Shown in pieces: positions 56,451 through 64,000 of a stretch of DNA of 64,000 nt. This stretch comes from Bradyrhizobium sp. cir1. GTDB lineage: Bacteria; Pseudomonadota; Alphaproteobacteria; Rhizobiales; Xanthobacteraceae. The translations under genes were made by a program, and so were the position numbers. Each line of letters begins with the position of its first letter. Positions within the stretch are counted from its first letter, which is position 1. Below the pieces are notes generated by a model, which did no database searches, was not told the origin of the DNA, and worked only from the letters and a program-made list of their open reading frames with translations. Location of the stretch: NCBI RefSeq assembly GCF_014198245.1, contig NZ_JACIHE010000015.1, positions 124,001 to 188,000 on the forward strand, read 5' to 3'.

Positions 56451-57389
56451 GTGAATTGGCGGAATGTCATTGGATCGATCCTGATTGCGATCCTGACATC
56501 GACACAGGCATTTGCCGAGCCGGCCCCACCGCCGAAAACAGTGACCGGGGACAACAGCCGCCCCGCCGTGGACCTCGAACTCGTGATCGCGGTCGACATT
56601 TCCTACTCGATGAAGCCGGATGACCTGGCAGCCCAACGCGAGGGCTATGCCAAGGCCATTGTCTCGGAGGAGTTTCTCCGAGCGGTGCGAGCCGGTCCTG
56701 CCGGCAAGATCGCGCTGACCTATTTCGAATGGTCATCGACCAGCGACCAGAAAATAATCGTCCCCTGGCGACAGATCGACGGGCCGGGAACGGCTGAGGC
56801 CGTCGCAACTGAAATCACCAAAGCACCGGTCCGCCGCGGTTCGCGCACCTCGATTTCAAGTGCGATTAAATTCGCCGCGTCGCTGTTCGAGCAGAACCCC
56901 TACAGTGGTCCGCGCCGTATCATCGACATTTCGGGCGACGGTCCCAACAGCAACGGCGATCCGGTCACCTCAGCGCGTGACACAGCGTTGCAGCAGGGCA
57001 TCGTCATCGCCGGCCTGCCGGTCATGACCAATGCGACACCCGCTGATCCCGCAGACTTTCAGAATATTGACCATATCGATTGGTACTATGAGGATTGCGT
57101 GATCGGCGGCCCAGGTTCCTTTGTTGTGCCGATCACCGATCGCGAAAACTTCAAGGCGGCGATCCGGACCAAGCTGGCTCTCGAGGTCGCGGGCCGCACG
57201 CCGGATCAATCGCCTACCCCCTCTGTGGACAAGCAGCCGCGGGTTCTCTGCACGATCGGCGAGAAGCTCTGGCAGCAGCGATGGAATGCGAACAGTCCGG
57301 CGATGAGCAAACCGGCGACGAACAGCCCGTCGAGCAAGGAGGACGCGCTGCTCGACAAGAAGATCAAGGGCATCTGCCGCGGCTGCTAG
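56451..57389 (+). CDS. Secreted DUF1194 (von Willebrand factor A-like) protein
   Basis: 312 aa from GTG 56451, preceded by GGAGGGCGAGC. Upstream ATGs at 56403 and 56424 lack such a site. Signal peptide ends near 'STQAFAE'. The DUF1194 vWA-like domain has a MIDAS-type metal site: 'VIAVDISYSMKPDDL' (DxSxS), 'SRTSISSAIKFA' (Thr) and 'IIDISGDGPNSNG' (Asp). 'IDWYYEDCVIGGPGSFVVPI' is the DUF1194 C-terminal signature. The last 60 residues are Ser/Pro/Lys-rich with two Cys at the end ('GICRGC'). It is probably a periplasmic protein-protein interaction module. Confidence 0.88.
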   Translation: MNWRNVIGSILIAILTSTQAFAEPAPPPKTVTGDNSRPAVDLELVIAVDISYSMKPDDLAAQREGYAKAIVSEEFLRAVRAGPAGKIALTYFEWSSTSDQKIIVPWRQIDGPGTAEAVATEITKAPVRRGSRTSISSAIKFAASLFEQNPYSGPRRIIDISGDGPNSNGDPVTSARDTALQQGIVIAGLPVMTNATPADPADFQNIDHIDWYYEDCVIGGPGSFVVPITDRENFKAAIRTKLALEVAGRTPDQSPTPSVDKQPRVLCTIGEKLWQQRWNANSPAMSKPATNSPSSKEDALLDKKIKGICRGC

Positions 57390-57690
57390 GTGCTTCCGCC
57401 GGCCGGGCGACCCACCGCCGGCCTTCGCGATCCCCGACCCCTCCCGTTTGCTTGGCCTCCGATAGGTCTCCAACAGAGGCTGGGCTCCGCTCGGGCCGTC
57501 CGGTTTGCTGGGGCCGTCAGTGGATGTTGCAGCCGCGTCACACAGCGATGCGAACCATCCTCTGCGGCAATCCGCACTAGTTGCTATTGCGAATTAATCG
57601 CAATAAGGTTTGTCGCAGGTTCAGGAACTTGGGAAGAAGCCGCATCGAATCGAGATCATCTCGGCCGATCGCGTCGGCAACCGAGGCCTG

Positions 57691-59763
57691 ATGACAGAGT
57701 GGCCGCGAATCTGCAGGGATATCACGGCGACTGGGATACATTCGCGTTTGGGGGCGTGCGTTTTGACGTTAAGAGGTCACCGTTACCGGTACTTGCGGAC
57801 GGCCGCGGCAATTGCTTCGGGCGTGATGGTTTTTCCCGCGATCAGCCGCGCGGCCGATCTGCCGCTGAAGGCCCCGGCCCTGAGAGCGGTCTATGACTGG
57901 ACCGGCCTCTATATCGGCGCGCATGCCGGCTACAGCCGCGGCTCGTCGCACTTCGCGCTGAACGACGGCACTGCGATCGGCGACAGCGGCGTCTTCAGCG
58001 GCATGATCGGCGGCGTGCAGGCGGGCTACAATTACCGGCTCAACTCCGGCTGGCTGGTCGGCGTCGAAGGCGATTTCTCGTTTCCCAACTACATCACCTC
58101 GAATTCGATCGTCTCGTTCCTGGCGACACCGGCCATCACCGTCACGCAACAATGGGACTACACCGCCAGCCTGCGCGGGCGGGTCGGCTACACCAGCGGT
58201 CCGTGGCTCGTCTATGCCACCGGCGGATTCGCGTGGATGGGCGAACGCTATTTCGACACGCCGGCCTCCGGCGCCGAAATCCCGAAGATCCTGAACACGC
58301 GGCCCGGCTGGATCGCGGGCGCCGGCATCGAATACGGCTTCGCGCCGCATTGGAGCGCGCGGCTCGAATATCTCTACAGCCGCTTCGATAGCGCCAACGT
58401 CGCCTTCTCCACGGGCGCCCAATACACCTCTTCGGCGCTCGACTTCCAGACGATCAGGCTCGGCCTCAACCGCAAGGTCGATTGGCCGGGCGTGCCGGGC
58501 TACAACCCCAACAGCTCGCTGATCGACACGGAATCGGATCGCTGGGAGATTCACGGGCAGAGCACCTATCTGCCGCAAGGCTATCCGTCGTTCCCCGCCC
58601 TCTACACCGGACCGAACTCGCTCTCGCCGTCGCGGCAAGCCAAGGCGACCTGGAGCAACAGCCTGTTCCTGAACGCGCGGCTGTGGGACGGCGGCGAGGT
58701 CTATTACAATCCCGAGCTGCTCCAGGGTTTTGGATTCAACGACACGGTCGGCGCGGCCGGCTTCCCCAACGGCGAGGCGCAGAAGTCGAACTTCCCCTAC
58801 CCGCACTACAACACCTCGCGCCTGTTCGTGCGCCAGACCTTCGGCTTCGGCGGCGAGCAGGAAGAGCTCGCGAGCGGCCAGTTGCAGCTCGGCCAGAAGG
58901 TCGACGTGTCCCGCCTCACCGTGCAGGCCGGCAAGTTCGCCGTGGTCGATGTGTTCGACGGCAACGCCTATGCCAAGGACACCCGCAAGGACTTCATGAA
59001 CTGGTCGATCTGGGCGCCGGGCGCCTTCGACTATTCCGCCGACAAGGTCGGCCTCACCTACGGCGTGACGGCCGAGCTCAACCAGAAGCAATGGGCGCTG
59101 CGCGGCGGCTATTTCCTGATGGTCGCGGAGCCCAATTCAAATCATTTCGACACCCGGGTCGGCGAGCGCGGCCAGTACGTGCTCGAGCTCGAGACGCGCT
59201 ACTCGCTGTTCGGCCAGCCCGGCAAGCTCAGGACCATGGGCTGGGTCGACAGCGCCAATATGGGCAGCTTCCGCGAGACGCTGGACAATCCCGCGCTCAA
59301 TCTCGACATCGCGCAGACCCGGCGCGGCCGTCTCAAGGTCGGCTATGTCGTCAACCTCGAGCAGGCCATCACGGAGGATGTCGGACTGTTCGGCCGCTGG
59401 AGCTGGAACGACGGCAAGAGCGAAACGCTGGCCTTCACCGACATCAACCGCAGCCTGTCCGGCGGCCTGTCGATCAAGGGCACGAAATGGGGCCGGCCCG
59501 ACGACGTCGTCGGCGTCGGCGGCGCCATCAATGCGATCTCGCAGGATTATCGCGACTTCCTCGCGGCCGGCGGCCTCGGCGTTCTCGTCGGCGACGGCGC
59601 GCTCAACTACCGCAAGGAACGCATCCTCGAAACCTATTACGCCTACGCGCTGAACAAGAACATCACCCTCACCGCCGACTACCAGCTCATCGTCAACCCC
59701 GCCTACAACGCGGATCGAGGCCCGGTGTCGGTATTCTCCGGGCGACTGCACGGCGAGTTCTGA
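57691..59763 (+). CDS. Outer-membrane fusion: N-terminal Omp25/31-like barrel plus C-terminal OprB carbohydrate porin
   Basis: 690 aa from ATG 57691. The start is uncertain: the frame is open from TTG 57610, and TTG 57763 would give the most compact signal peptide ('RTAAAIASGVMVFPAISRAA'). The mature N-terminus 'ADLPLKAP' then 'YDWTGLYIGAHAGYSRG' through 'WSARLEYLYSRFD' is an Omp25/31-type eight-stranded barrel of about 200 residues. From 'SDRWEIHGQSTYLPQGYPSF' to the terminal 'VFSGRLHGEF' (C-terminal Phe) it is an OprB/AlgE-like porin, with 'AGKFAVVDVFDGNAYAKDTR'. The product would contain two barrels in one chain. Confidence 0.87.
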   Translation: MTEWPRICRDITATGIHSRLGACVLTLRGHRYRYLRTAAAIASGVMVFPAISRAADLPLKAPALRAVYDWTGLYIGAHAGYSRGSSHFALNDGTAIGDSGVFSGMIGGVQAGYNYRLNSGWLVGVEGDFSFPNYITSNSIVSFLATPAITVTQQWDYTASLRGRVGYTSGPWLVYATGGFAWMGERYFDTPASGAEIPKILNTRPGWIAGAGIEYGFAPHWSARLEYLYSRFDSANVAFSTGAQYTSSALDFQTIRLGLNRKVDWPGVPGYNPNSSLIDTESDRWEIHGQSTYLPQGYPSFPALYTGPNSLSPSRQAKATWSNSLFLNARLWDGGEVYYNPELLQGFGFNDTVGAAGFPNGEAQKSNFPYPHYNTSRLFVRQTFGFGGEQEELASGQLQLGQKVDVSRLTVQAGKFAVVDVFDGNAYAKDTRKDFMNWSIWAPGAFDYSADKVGLTYGVTAELNQKQWALRGGYFLMVAEPNSNHFDTRVGERGQYVLELETRYSLFGQPGKLRTMGWVDSANMGSFRETLDNPALNLDIAQTRRGRLKVGYVVNLEQAITEDVGLFGRWSWNDGKSETLAFTDINRSLSGGLSIKGTKWGRPDDVVGVGGAINAISQDYRDFLAAGGLGVLVGDGALNYRKERILETYYAYALNKNITLTADYQLIVNPAYNADRGPVSVFSGRLHGEF

Positions 59764-59798
59764 GCCACGACTCAATCGCGATGAATGCGCGCGCCTCG

Positions 59799-59926
59799 TC
59801 CTTCGAGACGACCGCTTCGCGGGCTCCTCAGGATGAGGCTAAGCAGCATCGGTCACCGTCGCAATTGTTGCCACGCACTCCGCCCTCATCCTGAGGGCCC
59901 GCCGTAGGCGGGCGTCTCGAAGGATG
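59799..59926. repeat. Dispersed repeat family B, copy 3 (reverse orientation)
   Basis: GTCCTTCGAGACG...CTCAGGATGAGG, a 45-base spacer, then CCTCATCCTGAGGGCCCGCC...GCGTCTCGAAGGA. The spacer read on the minus strand (GCGGAGTGCG...TGCTGCTTAG) is related to that at 31841-31884, so the two copies share more than their arms. It lies between the porin gene and the convergent chemotaxis receptor gene. Confidence 0.8.
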
Positions 59927-59987
59927 CGCCGCAGGGACGACGCTGTTCAAAAGCGATCGCGCCTCCGGCGGGAGCGGCGTTCGAGTT

Positions 59988-62063
59988 CTACGCCGCCCGG
60001 ATCGCATCCAGGAATTTTCCGACCTCGGTCTTGAGACGCGTGCTCTCGCCCGACAGCGATCTGGCGGCGGCAAGGACGTTGGAGGAGGCCGATCCGGTCT
60101 GGCTCGCGCCGTGCTGCACGTCGACGATGCTGGCGGAGACCTGCTGGGTGCCGCGCGCCGCCTGCTGCACGTTGCGGGAAATCTCGCGCGTCGCCGCGCC
60201 CTGCTCCTCGACCGCCGAGGCGATCGCCGAAGCGATCTCCGACATCCTTGTGATGGTGTCGCCGATCGCCTTGATGGCGCCGACGGAATCCTCGGTCGCC
60301 GCCTGGATCCCTGCGATCTGCTGGCTGATCTCGCCGGTGGCCTTGGCGGTCTGCTCGGCCAGTGCCTTGACCTCGGAAGCGACGACTGCGAAGCCGCGTC
60401 CGGCCTCGCCGGCGCGTGCCGCCTCGATGGTGGCGTTCAGCGCCAGAAGATTGGTCTGACCCGCGATCTGGCTGATGAGCTCGACGACATCGCCGATCCG
60501 CCCGGCGGCCTTGGCGAGCTCGCCGACATGGTCGTTGGTCCGCTCGGCCTGCTGCACGGCTTCACCGGCAACGCGCGCGGAGTCCTGGACCTGCCGGCTG
60601 ATCTCGTCGACCGACGAGGCCATTTCCTCCGCCGCAGCGGCAACAGTCTGCACGTTGGTGGAGGCCTGTTCGGACGCAGCTGCGACGGTGGCAGTGACCT
60701 GCTCGGACTGTTCGGCCGTGCTCGTCAGCGTTCCCGCCGATACTTCCAGCGCCGAGGACGCCGACGCGACGGTGTTGATGACATCCCCGATCATGACTTC
60801 GAAGTCGCGCGCGATCTGGTCCATGCGCTGGCTGCGCTTGAGCTTGGCCTCGGCCTCGATCGCGGCCGCTTCGTCGGCGGCCTTCTTGGCGAGAAGCGAA
60901 TCCTTGAAGTGCTGGAGCGAGCCCGCGACCTGGCCGATCTCGTCATTGCGGCCCGTCGCCGGAATCTCGACGTCGTGCTGTCCGGCGGCGAGCGCTCCGA
61001 TCACGTCGGCGAGCCTTGCCAGCGGCGTCACCACGCGGCTGCGCAGCATCATGGTCACGCCGCCGAGCGTGCCGAGCAGCGCCAGCACCGCAACGCCCGC
61101 AAGCGCCAGCATCGCCAGGGCGCCGTCGCGCGAGGCCGAGGCGCGCTCGCCCGCTTCCGCGAGCGCAGCATCACGCACGCCGTAGAACATCTGGATGGCC
61201 GGCACGATGACGCTGGCGAGCTCTTCGGCACTGATCGCGTATTTGCCGTCCGCTCTCGCCGCGGGCATCTCCTTGTCGACGACGGGCGCTGCCTTTCCGA
61301 AATAGGATTCCGTCGCTGCCTTGAACGCGGCGGCGATACGAGGCGGACTTCCCAGCTGGTCGATGCCGGCCTCGATGCGCTCGCGGTCGGCCTCGACGCG
61401 GCCCTGCATGCGATCCATCAGCGAGAATTCGGCCGCCGTGAGCGGCCGGCGTGCGCTCAGCGCCGGTGACAGCGAGGCGGCACGGCTGCCGGCCGAAACA
61501 CGCAGATCCTGCGCCGTTCGCGCCAGGTTCAATAGCGCAGCAAGCGAGGAATCGGCATTGATGACCTTGGCTTCGAGGCGGTTCATGACCGGTTCGATAC
61601 CGGCGAGGATCTCGGCGACGCCGGGCAGGAAGCCCTTGATCGCAGAACTGTCGCGCGCAGCCAGAGGAACGCTCATCGCGCGATCCGCGGCCGCGCCGAT
61701 CTCCTTCAGCCGCCGCGCGGCACGATCGAGAGTTTCGGCCATCGCGGCGCCGTCATCCAGCACTATGATAGCGCGCCTGGCGGCCTCGAATGCGGTTTCG
61801 GCGGCTTTGGCCGCCTTCGCGGCAGCGTCGATCTGCGCCTGCGTGGCGGCACCTTCCTGGAAGATCGGTCCAATGTAGGGGGCGCGGAGGCCGGCGACCT
61901 GCTGGCTGACCATCAGGGTCGCACCAAAAGCGTCGACCGTCTTGATCGCGTCGGAGCGGTTCGTGAAGATCCGCGCTTGGGGTATCAGCACCTCGGCGCC
62001 AAGAATGACTGCAAAAACCGTCACCGTCAGCATCGACAGTGCGAAAAGCTTCCCGATCCGCAT
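59988..62063 (-). CDS. Methyl-accepting chemotaxis protein
   Basis: 691 aa, inner membrane. TM1 at about residues 5-25 ('LFALSMLTVTVFAVILGAEV'), a periplasmic helical sensor of about 290 residues, TM2 at about 315-338 ('MLALAGVAVLALLGTLGGVT'), HAMP ('RVVTPLARLADVIGALAAGQ') and a signalling domain whose hairpin reads 'ISQIAGQTNLLALNATIEAA' followed by 'GRGFAVVASEVKALAEQT'. Methylation-type Q/E pairs flank it. It relays an extracellular signal to CheA/CheW, which are not in this window. No CheR-binding pentapeptide is visible at the C-terminus. The ligand is unknown. Confidence 0.94.
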   Translation of the reverse strand: MRIGKLFALSMLTVTVFAVILGAEVLIPQARIFTNRSDAIKTVDAFGATLMVSQQVAGLRAPYIGPIFQEGAATQAQIDAAAKAAKAAETAFEAARRAIIVLDDGAAMAETLDRAARRLKEIGAAADRAMSVPLAARDSSAIKGFLPGVAEILAGIEPVMNRLEAKVINADSSLAALLNLARTAQDLRVSAGSRAASLSPALSARRPLTAAEFSLMDRMQGRVEADRERIEAGIDQLGSPPRIAAAFKAATESYFGKAAPVVDKEMPAARADGKYAISAEELASVIVPAIQMFYGVRDAALAEAGERASASRDGALAMLALAGVAVLALLGTLGGVTMMLRSRVVTPLARLADVIGALAAGQHDVEIPATGRNDEIGQVAGSLQHFKDSLLAKKAADEAAAIEAEAKLKRSQRMDQIARDFEVMIGDVINTVASASSALEVSAGTLTSTAEQSEQVTATVAAASEQASTNVQTVAAAAEEMASSVDEISRQVQDSARVAGEAVQQAERTNDHVGELAKAAGRIGDVVELISQIAGQTNLLALNATIEAARAGEAGRGFAVVASEVKALAEQTAKATGEISQQIAGIQAATEDSVGAIKAIGDTITRMSEIASAIASAVEEQGAATREISRNVQQAARGTQQVSASIVDVQHGASQTGSASSNVLAAARSLSGESTRLKTEVGKFLDAIRAA

Positions 62064-62300
62064 CCCCGGTCCCCCAAATGCATTTACAAATGCGGAGAAC
62101 CTAGCCAGCGGCCACTAAGGGCCCGTTAAGCACATGCCCGTAGTTCCGCGGATGTCATGTCGTCGCAGACCGCTCGGAAACACAGTCCGGTTCCCTTGCG
62201 GTGACGGATGCGACAGAATTGCCAGCATTTCCGCACTGAATACCTATATCAATGCGTGTGTCGGCAGCCGCCTGCTGTACTTACTTACCTCGGAACGTCA

Positions 62301-63596
62301 ATGCTCTCCGTCGAACTCGTCATCGTCGTCGTCCTGATCGTCATCAACGGCCTGTTGTCCATGTCGGAGCTGGCCGTGGTCTCGTCTCGCCCGGCCCGCT
62401 TGTCGCTGCTCGCCGCCAAGGGCGTGCGCGGCGCCGAGCGGGCGCTGACGCTGGCGGCCGATCCTGGAAAATTCCTCTCGACGGTGCAGATCGGTATCAC
62501 GCTGGTCGGCGTGCTCTCGGGCGCATTCTCCGGCGCGACGCTCGGGCAGCGGCTGACGCAATGGCTGATCGAGCTCGGCCTGTCCTCAGGCATTGCCGAC
62601 ATCGTCGGCGTCGGTCTCGTGGTCACCATCATCACCTATGCAACGCTGATCGTCGGCGAGCTGGTGCCGAAGCAGGTGGCGCTGCGCGACCCTGAAAGCA
62701 TCGCGGTCAGGGTCGCGCCCGCGATGCACCTGCTTGCGAAGATATCGCTGCCGCTCGTGTTCCTGCTCGATCTCTCCGGCAAGCTGATCCTCACGCTGCT
62801 CGGACGCGGCGGCAAGGCCGAGGAGAAGGTTTCGGAGGACGAGATCCATCACCTCGTCAGCGAAGCCGAAAGCGCGGGCGTGCTCGAACCCGGCGAGAAG
62901 GAGATGATCGCCGGCGTGATGCGGCTCGGCGACCGGCCGGTCGGCGCCGTCATGACGCCGCGCACGGAGGTCGACGAGATCGATTTGAACGATGCGCCTG
63001 AGGCCATTCAGGAGATCATCGCGAAGAGCCCGCATTCGCGCTTTCCGGCGTCCGACGGCGATCGCGACAAGCCGATCGGCGTGCTCCAGGCCAAGGACCT
63101 GCTGGTCGCGTACATGAGCGAACGTACGCCCGACTTGCGGGCGCTGGTCCGCGAGGCGCCGAGCATTCCGGCGTCAGCGGATGCACGCGACGTGCTCACG
63201 ATCCTGAAGGCCGCGCCGGTTCACGTCGGCTTCGTCTATGACGAGTACGGCGCCTTCGAAGGCGTGGTCACTGCGGCCGACATTCTGGAGTCGATCGTCG
63301 GCGCGTTCCATTCCGAGGAGGGCCCGCCGGAGCCGGCTTACGTCAAGCGCGCGGATGAATCGCTGCTGGTCGCCGGCTGGATGCCGGTCGACGAATTCGG
63401 CGAGCTGCTCGGCATCGAGCTGCCGCCGCATCGCTTCAACACGGTGGCGGGCCTCGTGCTGCAACAATTCAGCGTGCTGCCTGACGTCGGCGACGCCTTC
63501 GACCTCGGCGACTGGCATATCGAGGTGGTCGATCTCGACGGCAGGCGGATCGACAAGATTTTGGCGAGCCGGCGCGGCGAGCAGGCGGCGGCGTGA
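62301..63596 (+). CDS. CNNM/DUF21-CBS-CorC hemolysin-family transporter
   Basis: 431 aa from ATG 62301. The CNNM (DUF21) membrane domain at about 1-190 opens 'VVVLIVINGLLSMSELAVVS', includes 'AADPGKFLSTVQIGITLVGV', and has 'GELVPKQVALRDPESIAV'. Two CBS domains lie at about 205-335 ('VMTPRTEVDEIDLNDAP', 'GFVYDEYGAFEGVVTAADIL'). The CorC/HlyC C-terminal domain is at about 350-430 ('HRFNTVAGLVLQQFSVLPDV'). Members move or regulate divalent cations, chiefly Mg2+. The upstream frame extends to 62208 but lacks a start with a ribosome site. Confidence 0.93.
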   Translation: MLSVELVIVVVLIVINGLLSMSELAVVSSRPARLSLLAAKGVRGAERALTLAADPGKFLSTVQIGITLVGVLSGAFSGATLGQRLTQWLIELGLSSGIADIVGVGLVVTIITYATLIVGELVPKQVALRDPESIAVRVAPAMHLLAKISLPLVFLLDLSGKLILTLLGRGGKAEEKVSEDEIHHLVSEAESAGVLEPGEKEMIAGVMRLGDRPVGAVMTPRTEVDEIDLNDAPEAIQEIIAKSPHSRFPASDGDRDKPIGVLQAKDLLVAYMSERTPDLRALVREAPSIPASADARDVLTILKAAPVHVGFVYDEYGAFEGVVTAADILESIVGAFHSEEGPPEPAYVKRADESLLVAGWMPVDEFGELLGIELPPHRFNTVAGLVLQQFSVLPDVGDAFDLGDWHIEVVDLDGRRIDKILASRRGEQAAA

Positions 63597-63644
63597 GGTG
63601 TGGGCGTGTTGAAGTAGCGCATGCCGCCGCGCCAATCTGCACGC

Positions 63645-63804
63645 GTCGTCCCGGACAAGCGCGCCTCAAGCGCGCGCCGATCCGGGACCCATACTCCCAG
63701 GAAGCGGTTTGGCGAAGACTGGGCGTTCGGTACAGCTGCCAACCGCAATCGATAGATCACGCGGTATGGGTCCTGGATCTGCGCTGACGCTTGTCCAGGA
63801 CGAC
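63645..63804. repeat. Long imperfect dispersed inverted repeat
   Basis: GTCGTCCCGGACAAGCG...GATCCGGGACCCATA pairs with TATGGGTCCTGGATC...GCTTGTCCAGGACGAC around an unrelated loop of about 75 bases. Related by its ends to the 35614 and 39236 repeats. It separates the convergent CorC-family and PilZ genes. Confidence 0.7.
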
Positions 63805-63845
63805 GGCGGAGATTGGAGCGCCCGCTCAGGCCGAACGCACGACCC

Positions 63846-64000
63846 CTACCCGAACCTCACCCCGATCCGCTTTTCCTTGCGCCAGACCACGGTGCAGGGC
63901 AGATGCGTTCCGTCGGCCTGGATGAACAGGGTGAAATGTTCGGGGATGCCGACCGGGCTGGTGACGTCGAGCGCCGCGCCGGTGTCCGAGAAATTGCGAA
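63846..64000 (-). CDS. PilZ-domain protein (C-terminal end only)
   Basis: The last 50 codons of a minus-strand gene that enters from beyond the right edge and ends at TAG 63846-63848. It reads 'RNFSDTGAALDVTSPVGIPE', then 'HFTLFIQADGTHLPCTVVWR' and 'KEKRIGVRFG'. The (D/N)xSxxG pattern ('NFSDTGA') and the 'CTVVWR...IGVRF' strand pair are typical of PilZ, a c-di-GMP receptor domain. The arginine motif (RxxxR) would lie upstream, outside the window. Confidence 0.8.
   Translation of the reverse strand, partial: RNFSDTGAALDVTSPVGIPEHFTLFIQADGTHLPCTVVWRKEKRIGVRFG

Overview
The window looks like a chromosomal segment of a slow-growing rhizobium, most probably Bradyrhizobium or a close relative in the Nitrobacteraceae. 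Support comes from the high GC content, the Rhizobiales gene order chvI-chvG-hprK-EIIA(Man)-HPr, protein families typical of the group (DUF2933, DUF4267, DUF1194, Omp25/OprB-type porin), and many dispersed intergenic palindromes of the kind that fill Bradyrhizobium genomes. It reads as core chromosome with short accessory stretches. No rRNA, tRNA, CRISPR array, prophage or complete insertion sequence was seen. The species call rests on recognition, not on a search.

Layout. 1-3.3 kb: a CHAT-protease/TPR protein cut by the window edge and a HugZ-like protein. 3.5-7.6 kb: ChvI/ChvG acid- and envelope-sensing two-component system, then a truncated regulatory PTS (short HPr kinase, EIIA-Man, HPr) in overlapping genes. 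7.8-13.6 kb: a GT39 glycosyltransferase, a caspase-like protease translationally coupled to an M15 peptidase, and lepA. 14-21.9 kb: accessory genes, namely a DUF4267/TetR divergent pair with a clear palindromic operator, an alpha/beta hydrolase, a TPR protein, a lone DpgC-type cofactor-free dioxygenase, two GNAT acetyltransferases and an amidase. 21.9-30.3 kb: an island with a three-gene ABC exporter, an archaeal-type S-adenosylmethionine synthetase, an ICMT-like membrane methyltransferase, DUF2933, an LTXXQ protein and a His-rich mini-protein. Its promoters carry TTGA-N6-TCAA boxes at constant spacing, which suggests FixK/FNR (low-oxygen) control. 30.4-41 kb: acyl-CoA dehydrogenase-like flavoprotein, PAS-GGDEF-EAL protein with a degenerate GGDEF motif, MepA, modABC with a short ModC, PepSY protein and a NhaP2-type antiporter. 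41.6-48.4 kb: MscS channel, Map, RadC, and a four-gene flavinylation cluster (DUF6662-like outer-membrane protein, FMN-binding protein, ApbE, His-containing membrane protein). 48.4-56 kb: a peptidoglycan-binding protein and a compact operon with an NMT1/THI5-type ABC importer, a D-2-hydroxyacid dehydrogenase and an Inh-type protease inhibitor, divergent from a creatininase-family amidohydrolase. 56-64 kb: DUF1194 protein, Omp25-OprB fusion porin, chemotaxis receptor, CNNM/CBS/CorC protein and the end of a PilZ protein.

The most notable points are: (1) the FixK-box island that pairs a transferred archaeal-type SAM synthetase with a membrane methyltransferase; (2) the flavinylated extracytosolic redox cluster; (3) a 225-bp element with terminal inverted repeats and a 10-bp direct repeat, nested inside one dispersed palindrome and carrying another; (4) a degraded second copy of the lepA 3' end at 30.2 kb, about 17 kb from the intact gene; (5) the stand-alone DpgC homologue; and (6) the TetR operator palindrome, which also fixes the start codon of its regulator.
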